Shown here: piece by piece, positions 55,668-64,000 of the stretch
Position numbering within the stretch: position 1 is the stretch's first letter
How the letters are laid out: each line of letters starts with the position of its first letter
Assembly: GCA_016713535.1 (NCBI GenBank)
Contig: JADJOY010000018.1
Coordinates: 209,928-273,927, forward strand
Length of the DNA stretch: 64,000 nucleotides
Reading direction: 5' to 3'
Origin: JADJOY01 sp016713535 [NCBI: Deltaproteobacteria bacterium]
GTDB taxonomy: Bacteria; JADJOY01
Program-made: the position numbers and the translations under genes
Notes under the pieces: model-generated
What the model saw: the letters and a program-made list of their open reading frames with translations, nothing else
Database searches by the model: none
Told to the model about the DNA's origin: nothing

Positions 55668-56810
55668 TCAGCGGCGGCGATCCAGCTCGATCGTGCCGGC
55701 GTCGATGGTCCGTCCCGCCGGGCGCTCGAAGGGGCCGAGGCTCACGGGCTCGTAGCCCTGCGCCACGATGTCCACCTTCTGGCCTTCGTCCCGGAGCTGG
55801 AACCGGAACACGCCGTCGGCGCTGCGGACGGTCCGTCCCATCCTGTGGAGGTTCAGGATCGGCGCGCCGCTCTCGCGATCGACGACGCGCATGACCAGCT
55901 CGCCCCGGGGTGGCAGCACGATCGTGAGATCGCGCCGTCCGGTGCGGATGCCGGGCACGTCGACGTTCATGCGGCCGGGAGCGTGAGCCGAGACCGTGTG
56001 GAGGCCCGGCTCGAGGCCGTCGAGCAGGAACCGCCCATAGGCGTCGGTCAGGAACGCCGCGCCGTACCGGGGCGCGGTGCGGACCTCGACGCCGACGTCG
56101 GCGAGCGGCCAACCGGCTTCGTCCACGACGAGACCCTCGATCGTGTTCGAGGGGTGGTCGCGAAACGACTCGAGGCGCAGGTCGAGGGTCTTGTCCTCAC
56201 CTTCGCGGAGCTCGAAGGGTGCCAGGAGGATCGCCTCGTCGCCCTCCTTCGAGCGCGCGCGTAGCGTGATCCGGCCGGGTTGGACGTCCGAGACGTCCCA
56301 CCGCCCGTCTCTCATGAGCTGCGCCTGGATCTCCACGGCCCTGGCGCCGTGTGGCTCGAAGGGCTGGATGGTGAGCGCAACGCTGGCGCCGACAGCTGGA
56401 TCGCCATCCGAGTCGCCGAGCGTTCCGCTCACGGCGGCGGATCGGGGAAGCACGATCCGGATAGCGCCCGGCGGTGACTGCGAGAGAGTCTCCCAGGCCA
56501 CGACCGTGAACCGGTGAGCGCGCGCGCTCACGGCGATGGAGCCCGGCAGGGGCAGATCGAGCTCGAACGAGCCGTCGGCGCGCGTCAGCGCGGACGTTGG
56601 AGGCCGAGTCTGGTTGGAGTGAATCCGTGCGTCCGCGACCGGCGCGCCCGACGCCTCGACCACGGTCCCGCTCACGTGCAGGGGCGCCTGCGGCGCCTGC
56701 GCGCCACGGCTCGTGGATGCCATGTCCGCCCGTGGCTCGCCCACGCCGGCGACGAGGGCGAGCAGCAGTCCGAGCCCGAGCGTGGCGGAAGCGGGGCGAC
56801 GACCTCGCAT
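55668..56810 (-). CDS. Exported protein with several carboxypeptidase-regulatory-like domains
   Basis: 380 residues from the Met at 56810, where the signal sequence LGLGLLLALVAGVGEPRA begins; a Met nine codons upstream is less suitable. Repeated Ig-like units show the SGTVVEASGAPVADARIHS, SGTLGDSDGDPAVGASVAL and EGLVVDEAGWPLADVGVEV pattern with ADGSFELDLPLPG-type ends. These are CarboxypepD_reg/TonB-plug-like beta domains used as spacers or adhesion modules on envelope proteins. No enzyme domain is visible. Confidence 0.75.
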   Translation of the reverse strand: MRGRRPASATLGLGLLLALVAGVGEPRADMASTSRGAQAPQAPLHVSGTVVEASGAPVADARIHSNQTRPPTSALTRADGSFELDLPLPGSIAVSARAHRFTVVAWETLSQSPPGAIRIVLPRSAAVSGTLGDSDGDPAVGASVALTIQPFEPHGARAVEIQAQLMRDGRWDVSDVQPGRITLRARSKEGDEAILLAPFELREGEDKTLDLRLESFRDHPSNTIEGLVVDEAGWPLADVGVEVRTAPRYGAAFLTDAYGRFLLDGLEPGLHTVSAHAPGRMNVDVPGIRTGRRDLTIVLPPRGELVMRVVDRESGAPILNLHRMGRTVRSADGVFRFQLRDEGQKVDIVAQGYEPVSLGPFERPAGRTIDAGTIELDRRR

Positions 56811-56874
56811 ACGGTCAGCATACACCCCTGAAATCACCTAGAACGAATCGAAGTTGATGCAGGCCTGGAGAGCG

Positions 56875-57786
56875 CTACTTGGCGCCGGCGGCGCGCAGGA
56901 TCTTCTCGGCGGCGGGGCACGCGCCGGCCTCGGTGAGCATCGTGTAGCCGGGCATGCGCTGGTAGTTCACGTCGGCGCCCTTGTCGACGAGCGCCTTCAC
57001 CACCGGCACGTCGCAGCTCATCACCGCCCAGTTGAGGACCGAGAGGCCGTTCTCGTCGCGGGCGTTCGGGTCCATGCCGCCCTGGATGTATTTCACGGCG
57101 CGCGCCGAGTCGTGGGTCATGATCGCGGCGACGATCGCCTTGGCCTCGGTGGCGCTCTGCCTGGGATCGCGCTTGGGCCGTGGCGCGGGCGCCGCCTCCG
57201 GCTCGGGCGGTGGCGCCTTGGCGGGCGCGGGGGGAACGGTGAGCTCGGCGCTCTTCGGCGGCGCGATCGCGGCGTGGAAGTCGAGATCCGCGCTCCAGGC
57301 GTGGCCGTCGAGCTCGAGTGGCTTGGGCGTCTTCAGGTGGCCGCTCACCTCGCCGGCGGCGGCGGGACCGGGCGTGTGGCTCGCCGCTTGCGCCGGGAAG
57401 AGCAGGAGGGCCTCGGCTGCGGGGTGGAAGAGCGCCACTCCCGCGGCCTTGCCGTCGGCGATCCGGAGGCGGAGTGCGATCACGCCGCCCTCGCGGGCCA
57501 CCACGTGGAGCTGGACCTCGTCGTCGGGCGCCTGGTCGGCGGGCAACGCTCGATCGGTGACGACCACGAAGGTGTCCTTCTTCTTCGCGTCGAAAAGGTT
57601 CTCGCCCGTGTAAGCGTAAGCGTGCGTGAGCGCGACCGCTTTGCCGTCGAACGTGAACCTGCCCGTGGCGCTCCCGAGGGCGGGCGCACCGCTCGCGGCG
57701 CTCGCGACTCGAGCGCCGGCGACGGTGAACGCGGCGACGACGAGCGTGAGCGCTGCGGTCCGACGGATGCGTGCCAGGTGTCGCAT
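56875..57786 (-). CDS. Exported protein with ankyrin repeats
   Basis: 303 residues. Signal peptide ends RVASAASG. A beta-rich N-terminal domain (TGRFTFDGKAVALTHAYAYT, VVTDRALPADQ) to about residue 180 is followed by a Pro-rich linker (PPAPAKAPPPEPEAAPAPRP) and then two to three ankyrin repeats (KYIQGGMDPNARDENGLSVL, ALVDKGADVNYQRMPGYTML). The N-terminal domain family is not recognised. It is divergent from the next hydrolase gene. Confidence 0.75.
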   Translation of the reverse strand: MRHLARIRRTAALTLVVAAFTVAGARVASAASGAPALGSATGRFTFDGKAVALTHAYAYTGENLFDAKKKDTFVVVTDRALPADQAPDDEVQLHVVAREGGVIALRLRIADGKAAGVALFHPAAEALLLFPAQAASHTPGPAAAGEVSGHLKTPKPLELDGHAWSADLDFHAAIAPPKSAELTVPPAPAKAPPPEPEAAPAPRPKRDPRQSATEAKAIVAAIMTHDSARAVKYIQGGMDPNARDENGLSVLNWAVMSCDVPVVKALVDKGADVNYQRMPGYTMLTEAGACPAAEKILRAAGAK

Positions 57787-57874
57787 GGAACACCCTCCGC
57801 GATGGGTGGTTCGCTCCCTCCGATCGTGCTTGGATGGAGCACACGCGTCAATCGATCCGAGCAGGAGGACAGCG

Positions 57875-58807
57875 ATGTCTGGGGTGGGAAATCGGTGGGG
57901 ATGCGTGGCGATCGTGCTCGGCGCGCTCGTCGTCGGAGGGTGCTCGGACTCGGGGGGGGAGCCACTTCCGCCGCCGCCCGAGGAGCCCGGGCCCTACGCC
58001 ATCGCGCGCTACGACACGAGCTTCACCGACGCGAACGGCACCTTCGCGTCGACGATCGTCCACCCCGAGACGAGCGACGGCGCGCCGTTCCCGATCGTGT
58101 CGGTCGCCCCTGGCACCTGCTCGGTGAAGGAGTGGTACACGTGGGTCGGCGAGCAGCTCGCGAGCTACGGCTACGTGGTGATCACGTTCACGCCGCCGAG
58201 CCCGTGCTTCGGCGGTCCGTTCGCGAGCGCCGAGGGACTGGTCGACGCGCTCGACTTCCTGGTGAGCGAGAGCGAACGCAGCGGCAGCCCGATCGCCGGC
58301 CTCGCGGACGGTAGCCGGCGCGGCATCGTCGGCCACTCGCTGGGTGCGATCGCCGTGCTGATCGCCGAGGCCGCGCATCCCGAGATCGGCGCGGCGGTAC
58401 CGCTCGCGGCCGGAGGGCTGGGCGAGACGACGATGTCCAAGATCGTCACGCCGACGTTGCTGCTCGCCGCCTCCGACGACGGCATCGTCCCCGCGAACGG
58501 GAGTGTCGACGCGTACGAGCAGATGAAGGGCGCGGCGCCCAAGGAGCTCGCGGTGATCGCGGGCGGGAACCACGTGGGTTTCTGCACCCTCGGCTCGATC
58601 TGTGACGTCGTGGGCGGCCTCCTCGACAACCCGCGCACGCTGGATGAGCCCGATCGGCAGGATCAGCTCATGCGCCGCTACACCACCGCCTGGATGGAGC
58701 GGTTCCTGCGCGGCAACACGGCGTACGACGCCTATCTGGTGGGCAGCGAGGCGCAAGCCGACGTCGACGGCGGTCTGCTCAGCGACCTGCGCTACGACCT
58801 GAAGTAG
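57875..58807 (+). CDS. Alpha/beta hydrolase lipoprotein (dienelactone-hydrolase/cutinase-like)
   Basis: 310 residues. GCAGGAGG precedes the ATG; lipobox VVGGC gives Cys23. Nucleophile Ser155 in GHSLGA, acid Asp201 in AASDDGIV and base His233 in GGNHVGF complete a triad in the usual order. Sequence IVSVAPGTCSVKEWYTWVGE and the ASYGYVVITF strand match the chlorophyllase/PET-hydrolase/PAF-acetylhydrolase-like group. An envelope-attached esterase on polymers or lipids is plausible but unproven. Confidence 0.85.
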   Translation: MSGVGNRWGCVAIVLGALVVGGCSDSGGEPLPPPPEEPGPYAIARYDTSFTDANGTFASTIVHPETSDGAPFPIVSVAPGTCSVKEWYTWVGEQLASYGYVVITFTPPSPCFGGPFASAEGLVDALDFLVSESERSGSPIAGLADGSRRGIVGHSLGAIAVLIAEAAHPEIGAAVPLAAGGLGETTMSKIVTPTLLLAASDDGIVPANGSVDAYEQMKGAAPKELAVIAGGNHVGFCTLGSICDVVGGLLDNPRTLDEPDRQDQLMRRYTTAWMERFLRGNTAYDAYLVGSEAQADVDGGLLSDLRYDLK

Positions 58808-58824
58808 GACCGCGCGGGGACGTT

Positions 58825-58902
58825 GGGGTCGTCGACGAAGCGACGACCCTCCAGCCGATCGTGCACGAGCTGCTGGAGGGCGGCCGCTTCGTCGGCCGCC
58901 CC
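58825..58902. repeat. Two inverted copies of the dispersed CGCTTCGTCG hairpin repeat
   Basis: A minus-strand copy (58825-58854) and a plus-strand copy (58873-58902) lie between convergent hydrolase genes, the mirror image of the arrangement at 12859-12929. Their stems carry compensating changes (GTCGTCG/CGACGAC versus GCGGCCG/CGGCCGC), which supports selection for the hairpin. Confidence 0.75.
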
Positions 58903-58920
58903 GGGAATCGCAGGCGTGGC

Positions 58921-59724
58921 TCAGCGCAGCAGCGCCACCCACTGGGCGAACGACTTCTTCGGGTCGAGGGTGGGCACGCGCCGCACCAGCCGCGCGCCGG
59001 GGATGTGCGCGGCCATCGTCTGCGCGACCTCCCAGGGGTGCGAGGCATCGCCCTCGAGGGCGATCAGGTGCGTCGTCACGCGGATCCGCGCCAGCCCGTC
59101 GGGCCAGTCGTCGAGGACGTTCCAGGTGACGGTGCCGCGGAACGCGGCAGCGAGCTTGGGGCCGAGCTCGGCGGCCTCGAAGTGCCGCCACTGGCCGAGG
59201 AGCTCGCGCGCCAGCGCCTCGGCGCGCTTGCCCGAGAGCCCGGCGGTGGCGCGCCGCGCGCCTTCGTCGAGATCGCCGATCTCGAGCGCCTCCGCGATCC
59301 GCGCCGAGCGCTCGGCGCCGCGCGGCGAGCGCGGGCCGAACGCGGGCAGGTCCTGCACGAGCACGGCCACGCGTCGTGGATGGCGCAGCGCCACCCGCAG
59401 CGCGACCGCCGCGCCCATCGAGGTGCCGCCCACGATCGCCCGCGACCAGCCGGCGTGGTCCAGCACCGCGCACGCGTCGTCCGCCATCGCATCGAGCTCG
59501 ACGCCCGGCGTGGCGCCGCCGCCACGGGTCTCGCCGTGACCACGCTGATCGAACGCGACGCAGTCGAACGCCGCACCGAGCCCGTCCGCCGCCGCGACCG
59601 CGTGCTCCTTCGAGTAGCCCAGCGCGTGCAGGTAGAGGAGCGGCTCGCCGCGGCCGAAGCGCGCGCACGCGAGCTCGGTGTCGCCGCCCGCGCGCACCCG
59701 GAAGCGCTGCACCGCGACGCTCAC
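58921..59724 (-). CDS. Alpha/beta-fold hydrolase lacking an evident catalytic histidine
   Basis: 267 residues, no signal. FDQRGHGETRGGG forms the oxyanion region, GGTSMGA holds nucleophile Ser102 and ALEGDASHP the acidic residue. The usual C-terminal GH motif is replaced by VPTLDPKKSFAQWV, so the base is absent or supplied by the nearby His of DASHP. It may be a pseudo-enzyme or a variant esterase. It follows the MFS gene by 28 bases on the same strand and is probably co-transcribed with it. Confidence 0.78.
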   Translation of the reverse strand: MSVAVQRFRVRAGGDTELACARFGRGEPLLYLHALGYSKEHAVAAADGLGAAFDCVAFDQRGHGETRGGGATPGVELDAMADDACAVLDHAGWSRAIVGGTSMGAAVALRVALRHPRRVAVLVQDLPAFGPRSPRGAERSARIAEALEIGDLDEGARRATAGLSGKRAEALARELLGQWRHFEAAELGPKLAAAFRGTVTWNVLDDWPDGLARIRVTTHLIALEGDASHPWEVAQTMAAHIPGARLVRRVPTLDPKKSFAQWVALLR

Positions 59725-59752
59725 GCGCGCACCTCGAGTGCCGCCTGGCGCG

Positions 59753-61123
59753 TCAGGCGACGGCTTGCGCCGTGTCCGCGGTCGCGTGGCTCTTGTGCGC
59801 GATCATCAGCAGCGGCAGCGCGAGCAGCACCACCACGCCGCCCGACGCGAACGCCGCGGCCGCGCCGCCCCACGCCCACGCCACCGAGCCCAGGATCGGG
59901 CCGCAGATGCGGCCCAGCGCCGAGCTCGCGCCCGCGAGGCCCATCGTGCCGCCGCGCTCGTCGTCGGCCGCCTGCTGGCTGATGAGTGCCAAGATCGACG
60001 GGTTGCACAGGCTGTGGCCGAACGCGCCGATCACCGAGAACGTGATCAGCACCGTCATGCCGGTCACCATCCCGTAGTTGACCAGCATCAGCCCTTCGAG
60101 GAGGAGGCCGGTGAAGAGCACCTTCCACGGCCCGAACGCCTTGGTGAGCCGGCCGATCAGCCCACCCTGCACGATCACGATCGTGAGCCCGATGATGCTG
60201 AACACCAGCGCGTTGGTGTTGGGCGGCAGCTCGAGCACCGCGCGGTTGAACTCGGAGAACATCGACTCGAGCACCGCGAAGCCGAAGGTCACCGTGAAGA
60301 AGCTCACCAGCAGCGGCCCGAGCAGCGGGCGGCGGATGGCCACCAGCAACCGCCCCAGGCCCAGCCCGACCTCGTGCGACTCCTTGCGGCCGCGCAGCTC
60401 CTTCGGCAGCGACTCGGGAAGCACGAACACCGCGAGCAAGCACGCGATCGTGCTCAGCGCCATCGTCACGTAGACCGGCAGGTGGAGGGCCAGGTGGCTG
60501 TGGTGCAGGCCGTCGGGAGATGGCGAGAGCCGATCGCCGAGCGCCATGAAGCCCGCGCCCACGGCGGGCCCGAGGGTGAAGCCGAGTCCGAACGCGGCGC
60601 CCACCAGCCCCATGCCCTTGGCGCGCTTCTCGGGCGGGTAGACGTCGGCGATGTAGGCGTGGGCGGTCGAGACGTTGGCCGCGGCCATGCCCGCCAACAC
60701 CCTCGCCATGAGCAGCCAGCCGAGGGTCGGCGCGAACGCGAAGAGCGTCCACGCCAGGGAGTAGCCGAACAGGCTGAACGCGAGCACCGGCTTGCGCCCG
60801 ACGTTGTCGGACAGGCGTCCCCACAGCGGGGACGCGAGGAAGCTGAACAGGTTGAAGTTGAACGAGAGCAGCCCGACGATCACCGCGTTGGTGCCGCGGC
60901 TCATGTGCAGCGCTCCGAACGTGGAGGTCATCCACGCCGGCACCTCGTACTGCGCGGTGAGGTAGGGCAGCATCGGCAGCACCACGCCGAAACCCAGCAG
61001 GTCGATGAAGATGACCAGCAAGACGATCGGCACCGAGCCGCGCGAGGCGAGCGCGGCGGCGCCGGACGGAGTGGCCTCACGGGCCCCGGCGGTGGACGCC
61101 GGGGCCGATGGACGGTCGGTCAT
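59753..61123 (-). CDS. MFS transporter (TetA/DHA1-like efflux)
   Basis: 456 residues, 12 predicted helices. First helix FIDLLGFGVVLPMLPYL, motif A in GRLSDNVGRKPVLAF, then RVLAGMAAANVSTAHAYIAD and GLGFTLGPAVG (motif C-like). This is the TetA-like drug:H+ antiporter group; the substrate is not determinable. Its ATG overlaps the stop of the serine-hydrolase gene (ATGA), so both are translated together. Confidence 0.9.
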   Translation of the reverse strand: MTDRPSAPASTAGAREATPSGAAALASRGSVPIVLLVIFIDLLGFGVVLPMLPYLTAQYEVPAWMTSTFGALHMSRGTNAVIVGLLSFNFNLFSFLASPLWGRLSDNVGRKPVLAFSLFGYSLAWTLFAFAPTLGWLLMARVLAGMAAANVSTAHAYIADVYPPEKRAKGMGLVGAAFGLGFTLGPAVGAGFMALGDRLSPSPDGLHHSHLALHLPVYVTMALSTIACLLAVFVLPESLPKELRGRKESHEVGLGLGRLLVAIRRPLLGPLLVSFFTVTFGFAVLESMFSEFNRAVLELPPNTNALVFSIIGLTIVIVQGGLIGRLTKAFGPWKVLFTGLLLEGLMLVNYGMVTGMTVLITFSVIGAFGHSLCNPSILALISQQAADDERGGTMGLAGASSALGRICGPILGSVAWAWGGAAAAFASGGVVVLLALPLLMIAHKSHATADTAQAVA

Positions 61124-62408
61124 TGGGTGGCTCGCGATTTCGTCACCGGTGGACACTGGTTCGCGATGGTGCGGACCACGTTCCACCAGTAGGCGGCCTT
61201 CCAGGTGAGGAAGGGCTTGCCGGTGGTCATCAAGCACGCGGAGACGTCGCGGTCGGGGTCGGCGTACGTGGTGACGAAGGTGAACCCCTGATGACCGAAC
61301 GCCCGCGGCGTGCCCGGACCGTATAGGCTGAAGGTGTGCCCGCCGAGCATGAAGCCCATGCCGTAGCGGATCGGGAGGCCGATGGTGAGGTCCATCTCCA
61401 GGTAGGTCTGCTCGGCGACCGCGCGCTTCACGGTGCGGTGGTCGAAGATGCGCCGGCCGTCGAGCGCACCGCCCCGCAGCAAGAGCTCGTAGAAGCGGCT
61501 CGCCTCGTTGGCGGTGCAGAAGATGTTGCCGGACGGCACCACCGCGGAGAGGAAGCGCGGATCGTTGGAGAGCTCGACCGCCTGCTCGTGCGAGACCCCG
61601 AGGGCGCGGGTGAGCAGCCACGACGCGGGCGGCAGCGTGGGCGGGCCGGTGAGCGCGTTCTCCGCCATTTCGCCGCGCTTGGCCTCGGGGATGCCGAAGT
61701 GGAAGCCCTGCAGACCCAAGAGGGCTTGCGGACCTCGCGGGTCAGGAACGACTGGATGTCGCGCCCGCTCACGCGCCGGATGATCTCGCCGAGGACGAAG
61801 CCGCCGGTGAGCGCGTGGTACGCGAGGCGGCGGCCCGGGGCCGTGGTGGGCTTGGTCTCGCAGAGCAGGCGCAGGATCTCGTCGGGCCGCGACAGGATGT
61901 CGGCGCTGAACTGGTAGCCGGGCACGGTGGGGATGCCGGCGCGGTGAGTGAGGACGTGGCGGATCGTCACCCACTCCTTGCCGTGCTTGCCGAACTCCGG
62001 GATGTAGTCGGCGACGGCGTCGTCGAGGTGTAGGTCGCCGCGCTCGTCGAGGAGATGGACGAGCATCGCCGTCACGGCCTTCGACGCCGAGAACAGGTTG
62101 AAGAGCGTCGTGGGCTTGGCCTGGACCTTGAGCGCGCCCTTGCGCGCGCGGGGCTCGTTGCCGCGGGCGTGGCCGATGGCGCGGTCGATCACCACCTGGC
62201 CATGGCGCCGCAGGCACAGCGCCACCGCCGGCATGATGCCGCTCTCGTAGAGCGAGACCACCGAGCCCCAGATCGCCTCGACGTCCTTCCTGGTCAGCCC
62301 ACCTGCCTCGGGCTCGACCTCCGCCGAGCCCTCGAGGCTCGTGACCTCGTCGGCCGGGAACACCTTGCAGCGGCGTTCGAGCGGGTGGTGGAGCGACGCG
62401 AGCAGCAT
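61120..62408 (-). CDS. Class C beta-lactamase-like serine hydrolase (frameshifted)
   Basis: About 429 residues when corrected. SxxK in FSASK with Ser107 and Lys110, Tyr197 in YHALTGG, and the HxG motif in GHQGFT near the end define the beta-lactamase/EstB-like serine hydrolase family, which contains esterases and D-aminopeptidases as well as lactamases. No signal peptide is evident. A missing base in the GGG run at 61722-61724 splits the protein between LTREVRKP and LGLQGFHFGIPEAKRG. Overlap with the MFS gene hints at a shared substrate. Confidence 0.85.
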
Positions 62409-62519
62409 GGGACGTGAGGGTATAAGCCCGGGTGGAGGGGGTGTCTACGGACCGCCCAGCGGCGCCGCGCTCAAGAATCCACCCGGGGGCACCGATGGTG
62501 GCTTTCAGGGGGACGTCGA

Positions 62520-63425
62520 ATGCTGTCGTGCGAAGCGATCGATCTCGCGGCAGCGGGTGCCGAGAGGGCCACCCTGGTGGTGGCCGAGGTCGTCGGCGAG
62601 TCGCGCGGAGCCGAGCCGACCCCGCTGCGCGGCGAGATCCACGAGCCCGAAGCCGCGCGCTCCGTCGTGGTGGTGGCGGCGCCGGTCTCCCACGCCGCGT
62701 GCGACGCCGCGCGGTCGAGGCTGCGCGAGGCGCTCGAGGGCGTGGCGGCGCGGGCGGAGGGTGCCCTCGGCGACGCGACCGCGGCGGGCGGCAGCGCCGA
62801 CATGGTGGTCATGAACGTCCGCATGGTCGGCGCGATGATGAGCCAGATCCACCACGGCATCCAGAACGTGGCGGCGGCGACGGAGCGCTCCACCACGGTC
62901 GCCGAGCGCACCACCGACGGCGTCGCCTCCACCACCGAGCGGATCGATCACCTGGCGGCGCTCGGCCAGCAGATCGGCTCGATCGTCAAGGTGATCCTCG
63001 GCATCGCCGAGCAGACCCGCATGCTCGCGCTCAACGCCAAGATCGAGGCGGCGCGCGCGGGCGAGCACGGGCGAGGGTTCGCGGTGGTCGCGGACGAGGT
63101 GAAGGACCTGGCCCGCGCGAGCGCGGCGGCGGTCGACGAGATCGAGCGCCGCATCGAAGGCATCAGCCGCGCCACGGCCGACGCGGCGCGCGCGATGCAC
63201 GCGACCACCGAGAGCGTCGGCGAGATCCACGGGCTGATCCGCGAGATCGCGGCTGGCGTCCACGAACAGCGCGAGCTCGCCGAGAGCGTCAAGACCTACA
63301 TCGACGAGGCCGCGGAGAGCGTCGACGGGATCGCGCAGGGGCTCGGGCGCGCCAACGACGCGATCGGCGACGCCATCACCTGTGCGCGCGCGGCCCTGGA
63401 TCCAGACGCCGACGTCACGACCTGA
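62520..63425 (+). CDS. Soluble methyl-accepting chemotaxis protein
   Basis: 301 residues without membrane helices. The C-terminal half is a chemoreceptor signalling domain with the hairpin tip [20 protein letters not shown] followed by [17 protein letters not shown]. The N-terminal 90 residues ([20 protein letters not shown]) are a small beta-like domain of unknown type. It would act in the cytoplasm on CheA; no che genes are in the window. It precedes the bacteriohemerythrin gene by 41 bases, so oxygen or redox sensing is a fair inference. Confidence 0.88.
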   Translation: MLSCEAIDLAAAGAERATLVVAEVVGESRGAEPTPLRGEIHEPEAARSVVVVAAPVSHAACDAARSRLREALEGVAARAEGALGDATAAGGSADMVVMNVRMVGAMMSQIHHGIQNVAAATERSTTVAERTTDGVASTTERIDHLAALGQQIGSIVKVILGIAEQTRMLALNAKIEAARAGEHGRGFAVVADEVKDLARASAAAVDEIERRIEGISRATADAARAMHATTESVGEIHGLIREIAAGVHEQRELAESVKTYIDEAAESVDGIAQGLGRANDAIGDAITCARAALDPDADVTT

Positions 63426-63466
63426 GCGGGCGTAACCCAAACCACCACCGATGGAGGAGACGTGTC

Positions 63467-63877
63467 ATGCCGCTGATGGAATGGACCCCGAAGTTGAGCG
63501 TTGGCATCGGCCAGTTCGACGGCGAGCACCAGAAGCTGGTCGGGATGGTCAACGACCTGTTCGACGCGGTGCAGGCCGGCCGCGGAAAGGACCGCCTCGG
63601 CCCGATCCTCGACGGGCTGATCGCCTACACGAAGACCCACTTCGCCGCCGAGGAGCGGCTGATGCAGCAGCACCAGTACCCGACCTTCGCCGCACACAAG
63701 GCCGAGCACGACGCGCTCACGAAGCAGGTGCTCGACGTCCAGCAGAAGTTCAACGGCGGCGCCACCGCGGCGCTCAGCATGGAAGTGATGAGCTTCCTCA
63801 AGAACTGGCTGGTGAAGCACATCCTGGGCACCGACAAGAGCTACGGGCCGTACCTGAACCAGAAGGGCGTGAAGTAG
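63467..63877 (+). CDS. Bacteriohemerythrin
   Basis: 136 residues, a di-iron oxygen-binding protein. All seven iron ligands are visible: His21 (FDGEH), His58 and Glu62 (HFAAEE), His77 and His81 (HKAEHD), His118 and Asp123 (HILGTD). It is the single-domain form that binds O2 reversibly and may store, carry or sense it. Its position after a soluble chemoreceptor suggests a joint role in aerotaxis. Confidence 0.95.
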   Translation: MPLMEWTPKLSVGIGQFDGEHQKLVGMVNDLFDAVQAGRGKDRLGPILDGLIAYTKTHFAAEERLMQQHQYPTFAAHKAEHDALTKQVLDVQQKFNGGATAALSMEVMSFLKNWLVKHILGTDKSYGPYLNQKGVK

Positions 63878-63897
63878 TCGCGGGTCCGGTGGCGCTC

Positions 63898-63922
63898 GGA
63901 CGCCTCGCTCGTGGAGGCGTCC
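63898..63922 (+). terminator. Hairpin after the bacteriohemerythrin gene
   Basis: GGACGCCTC pairs perfectly with GAGGCGTCC across a 7-base loop, 20 bases after the stop. No T-run. I see nothing in the final 78 bases. Confidence 0.55.
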
Positions 63923-64000
63923 CGGGCGGACCTCGCTGCCGTGCGAACTTGCCTGTGCTCGTCGCGGCGTGTCACAGTGGCTGAGCCACTGGGCAAGTGA

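Overview
The window is about 70% GC and densely coded on both strands. It carries many lipoproteins, MopE-type Asn/Asp/Cys repeats, DUF4397, DUF2959 and DUF4139 proteins, a LexA and several c-di-GMP/two-component proteins. This fits an uncultured, high-GC, Gram-negative lineage of the Myxococcota/deltaproteobacterial kind; that placement is an inference from gene content, not from a marker gene. I see no tRNA, rRNA, CRISPR array, prophage or insertion sequence.

Layout. 1-7.2 kb: a carbamoyltransferase cut by the window edge, a small membrane protein, a DUF4139 protein, an overlapping histidine phosphatase/P-loop kinase pair, and an SxtJ-like membrane domain fused to an SGNH hydrolase. 7.2-14.3 kb: a solitary Eco57I-type adenine methyltransferase, a coiled-coil membrane protein, a split transketolase and an SDR. 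14.3-17.8 kb: a zinc-ribbon protein, lexA and a polytopic membrane protein in a row behind a palindromic promoter, then a glycerophosphodiesterase. 17.8-24.1 kb: FmdB-like protein, poly-Gly metzincin lipoprotein, HEAT-like lipoprotein, and an unusual HTH-glycosidase fusion behind three 23-bp repeats, then GFA, DUF1272 and GNAT genes. 24.2-31.7 kb: QueD, L,D-transpeptidase, SpoIID-like protein, dynamin-like GTPase, a PIN toxin-antitoxin pair and a PPOX protein. 31.8-37.2 kb: DUF4397 lipoprotein, quinone oxidoreductase overlapping a histidine kinase, and a glycosidase-like lipoprotein.

37.6-41.8 kb is a signalling cluster: a response regulator-GGDEF protein, a free-standing ethylene-receptor-like membrane domain, a PAS histidine kinase and a single-domain response regulator. 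It reads as a receptor split over several polypeptides. 41.9-47.6 kb holds DUF2959, DUF4097, MopE-repeat, YadA-head-like and Ala-rich exported proteins. 47.8-53.6 kb encodes a double-length UvrA with four ABC ATPase domains, interrupted in its first half by an in-frame insertion made of hairpin repeats. 53.7-64.0 kb holds exported repeat proteins, two alpha/beta hydrolases, an MFS transporter overlapping a class C serine hydrolase, a soluble chemoreceptor and a bacteriohemerythrin.

Two features recur across the whole window. First, eleven genes or gene parts need a one-base correction to read through, usually in a short homopolymer; this looks more like assembly indels than decay. Coordinates of those genes span both frames. 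Second, a short hairpin family with a CGCTTCGTCG-like core is scattered between genes, and a variant of it lies inside uvrA. Domain names are from recognition of sequence motifs only; no database search was run.
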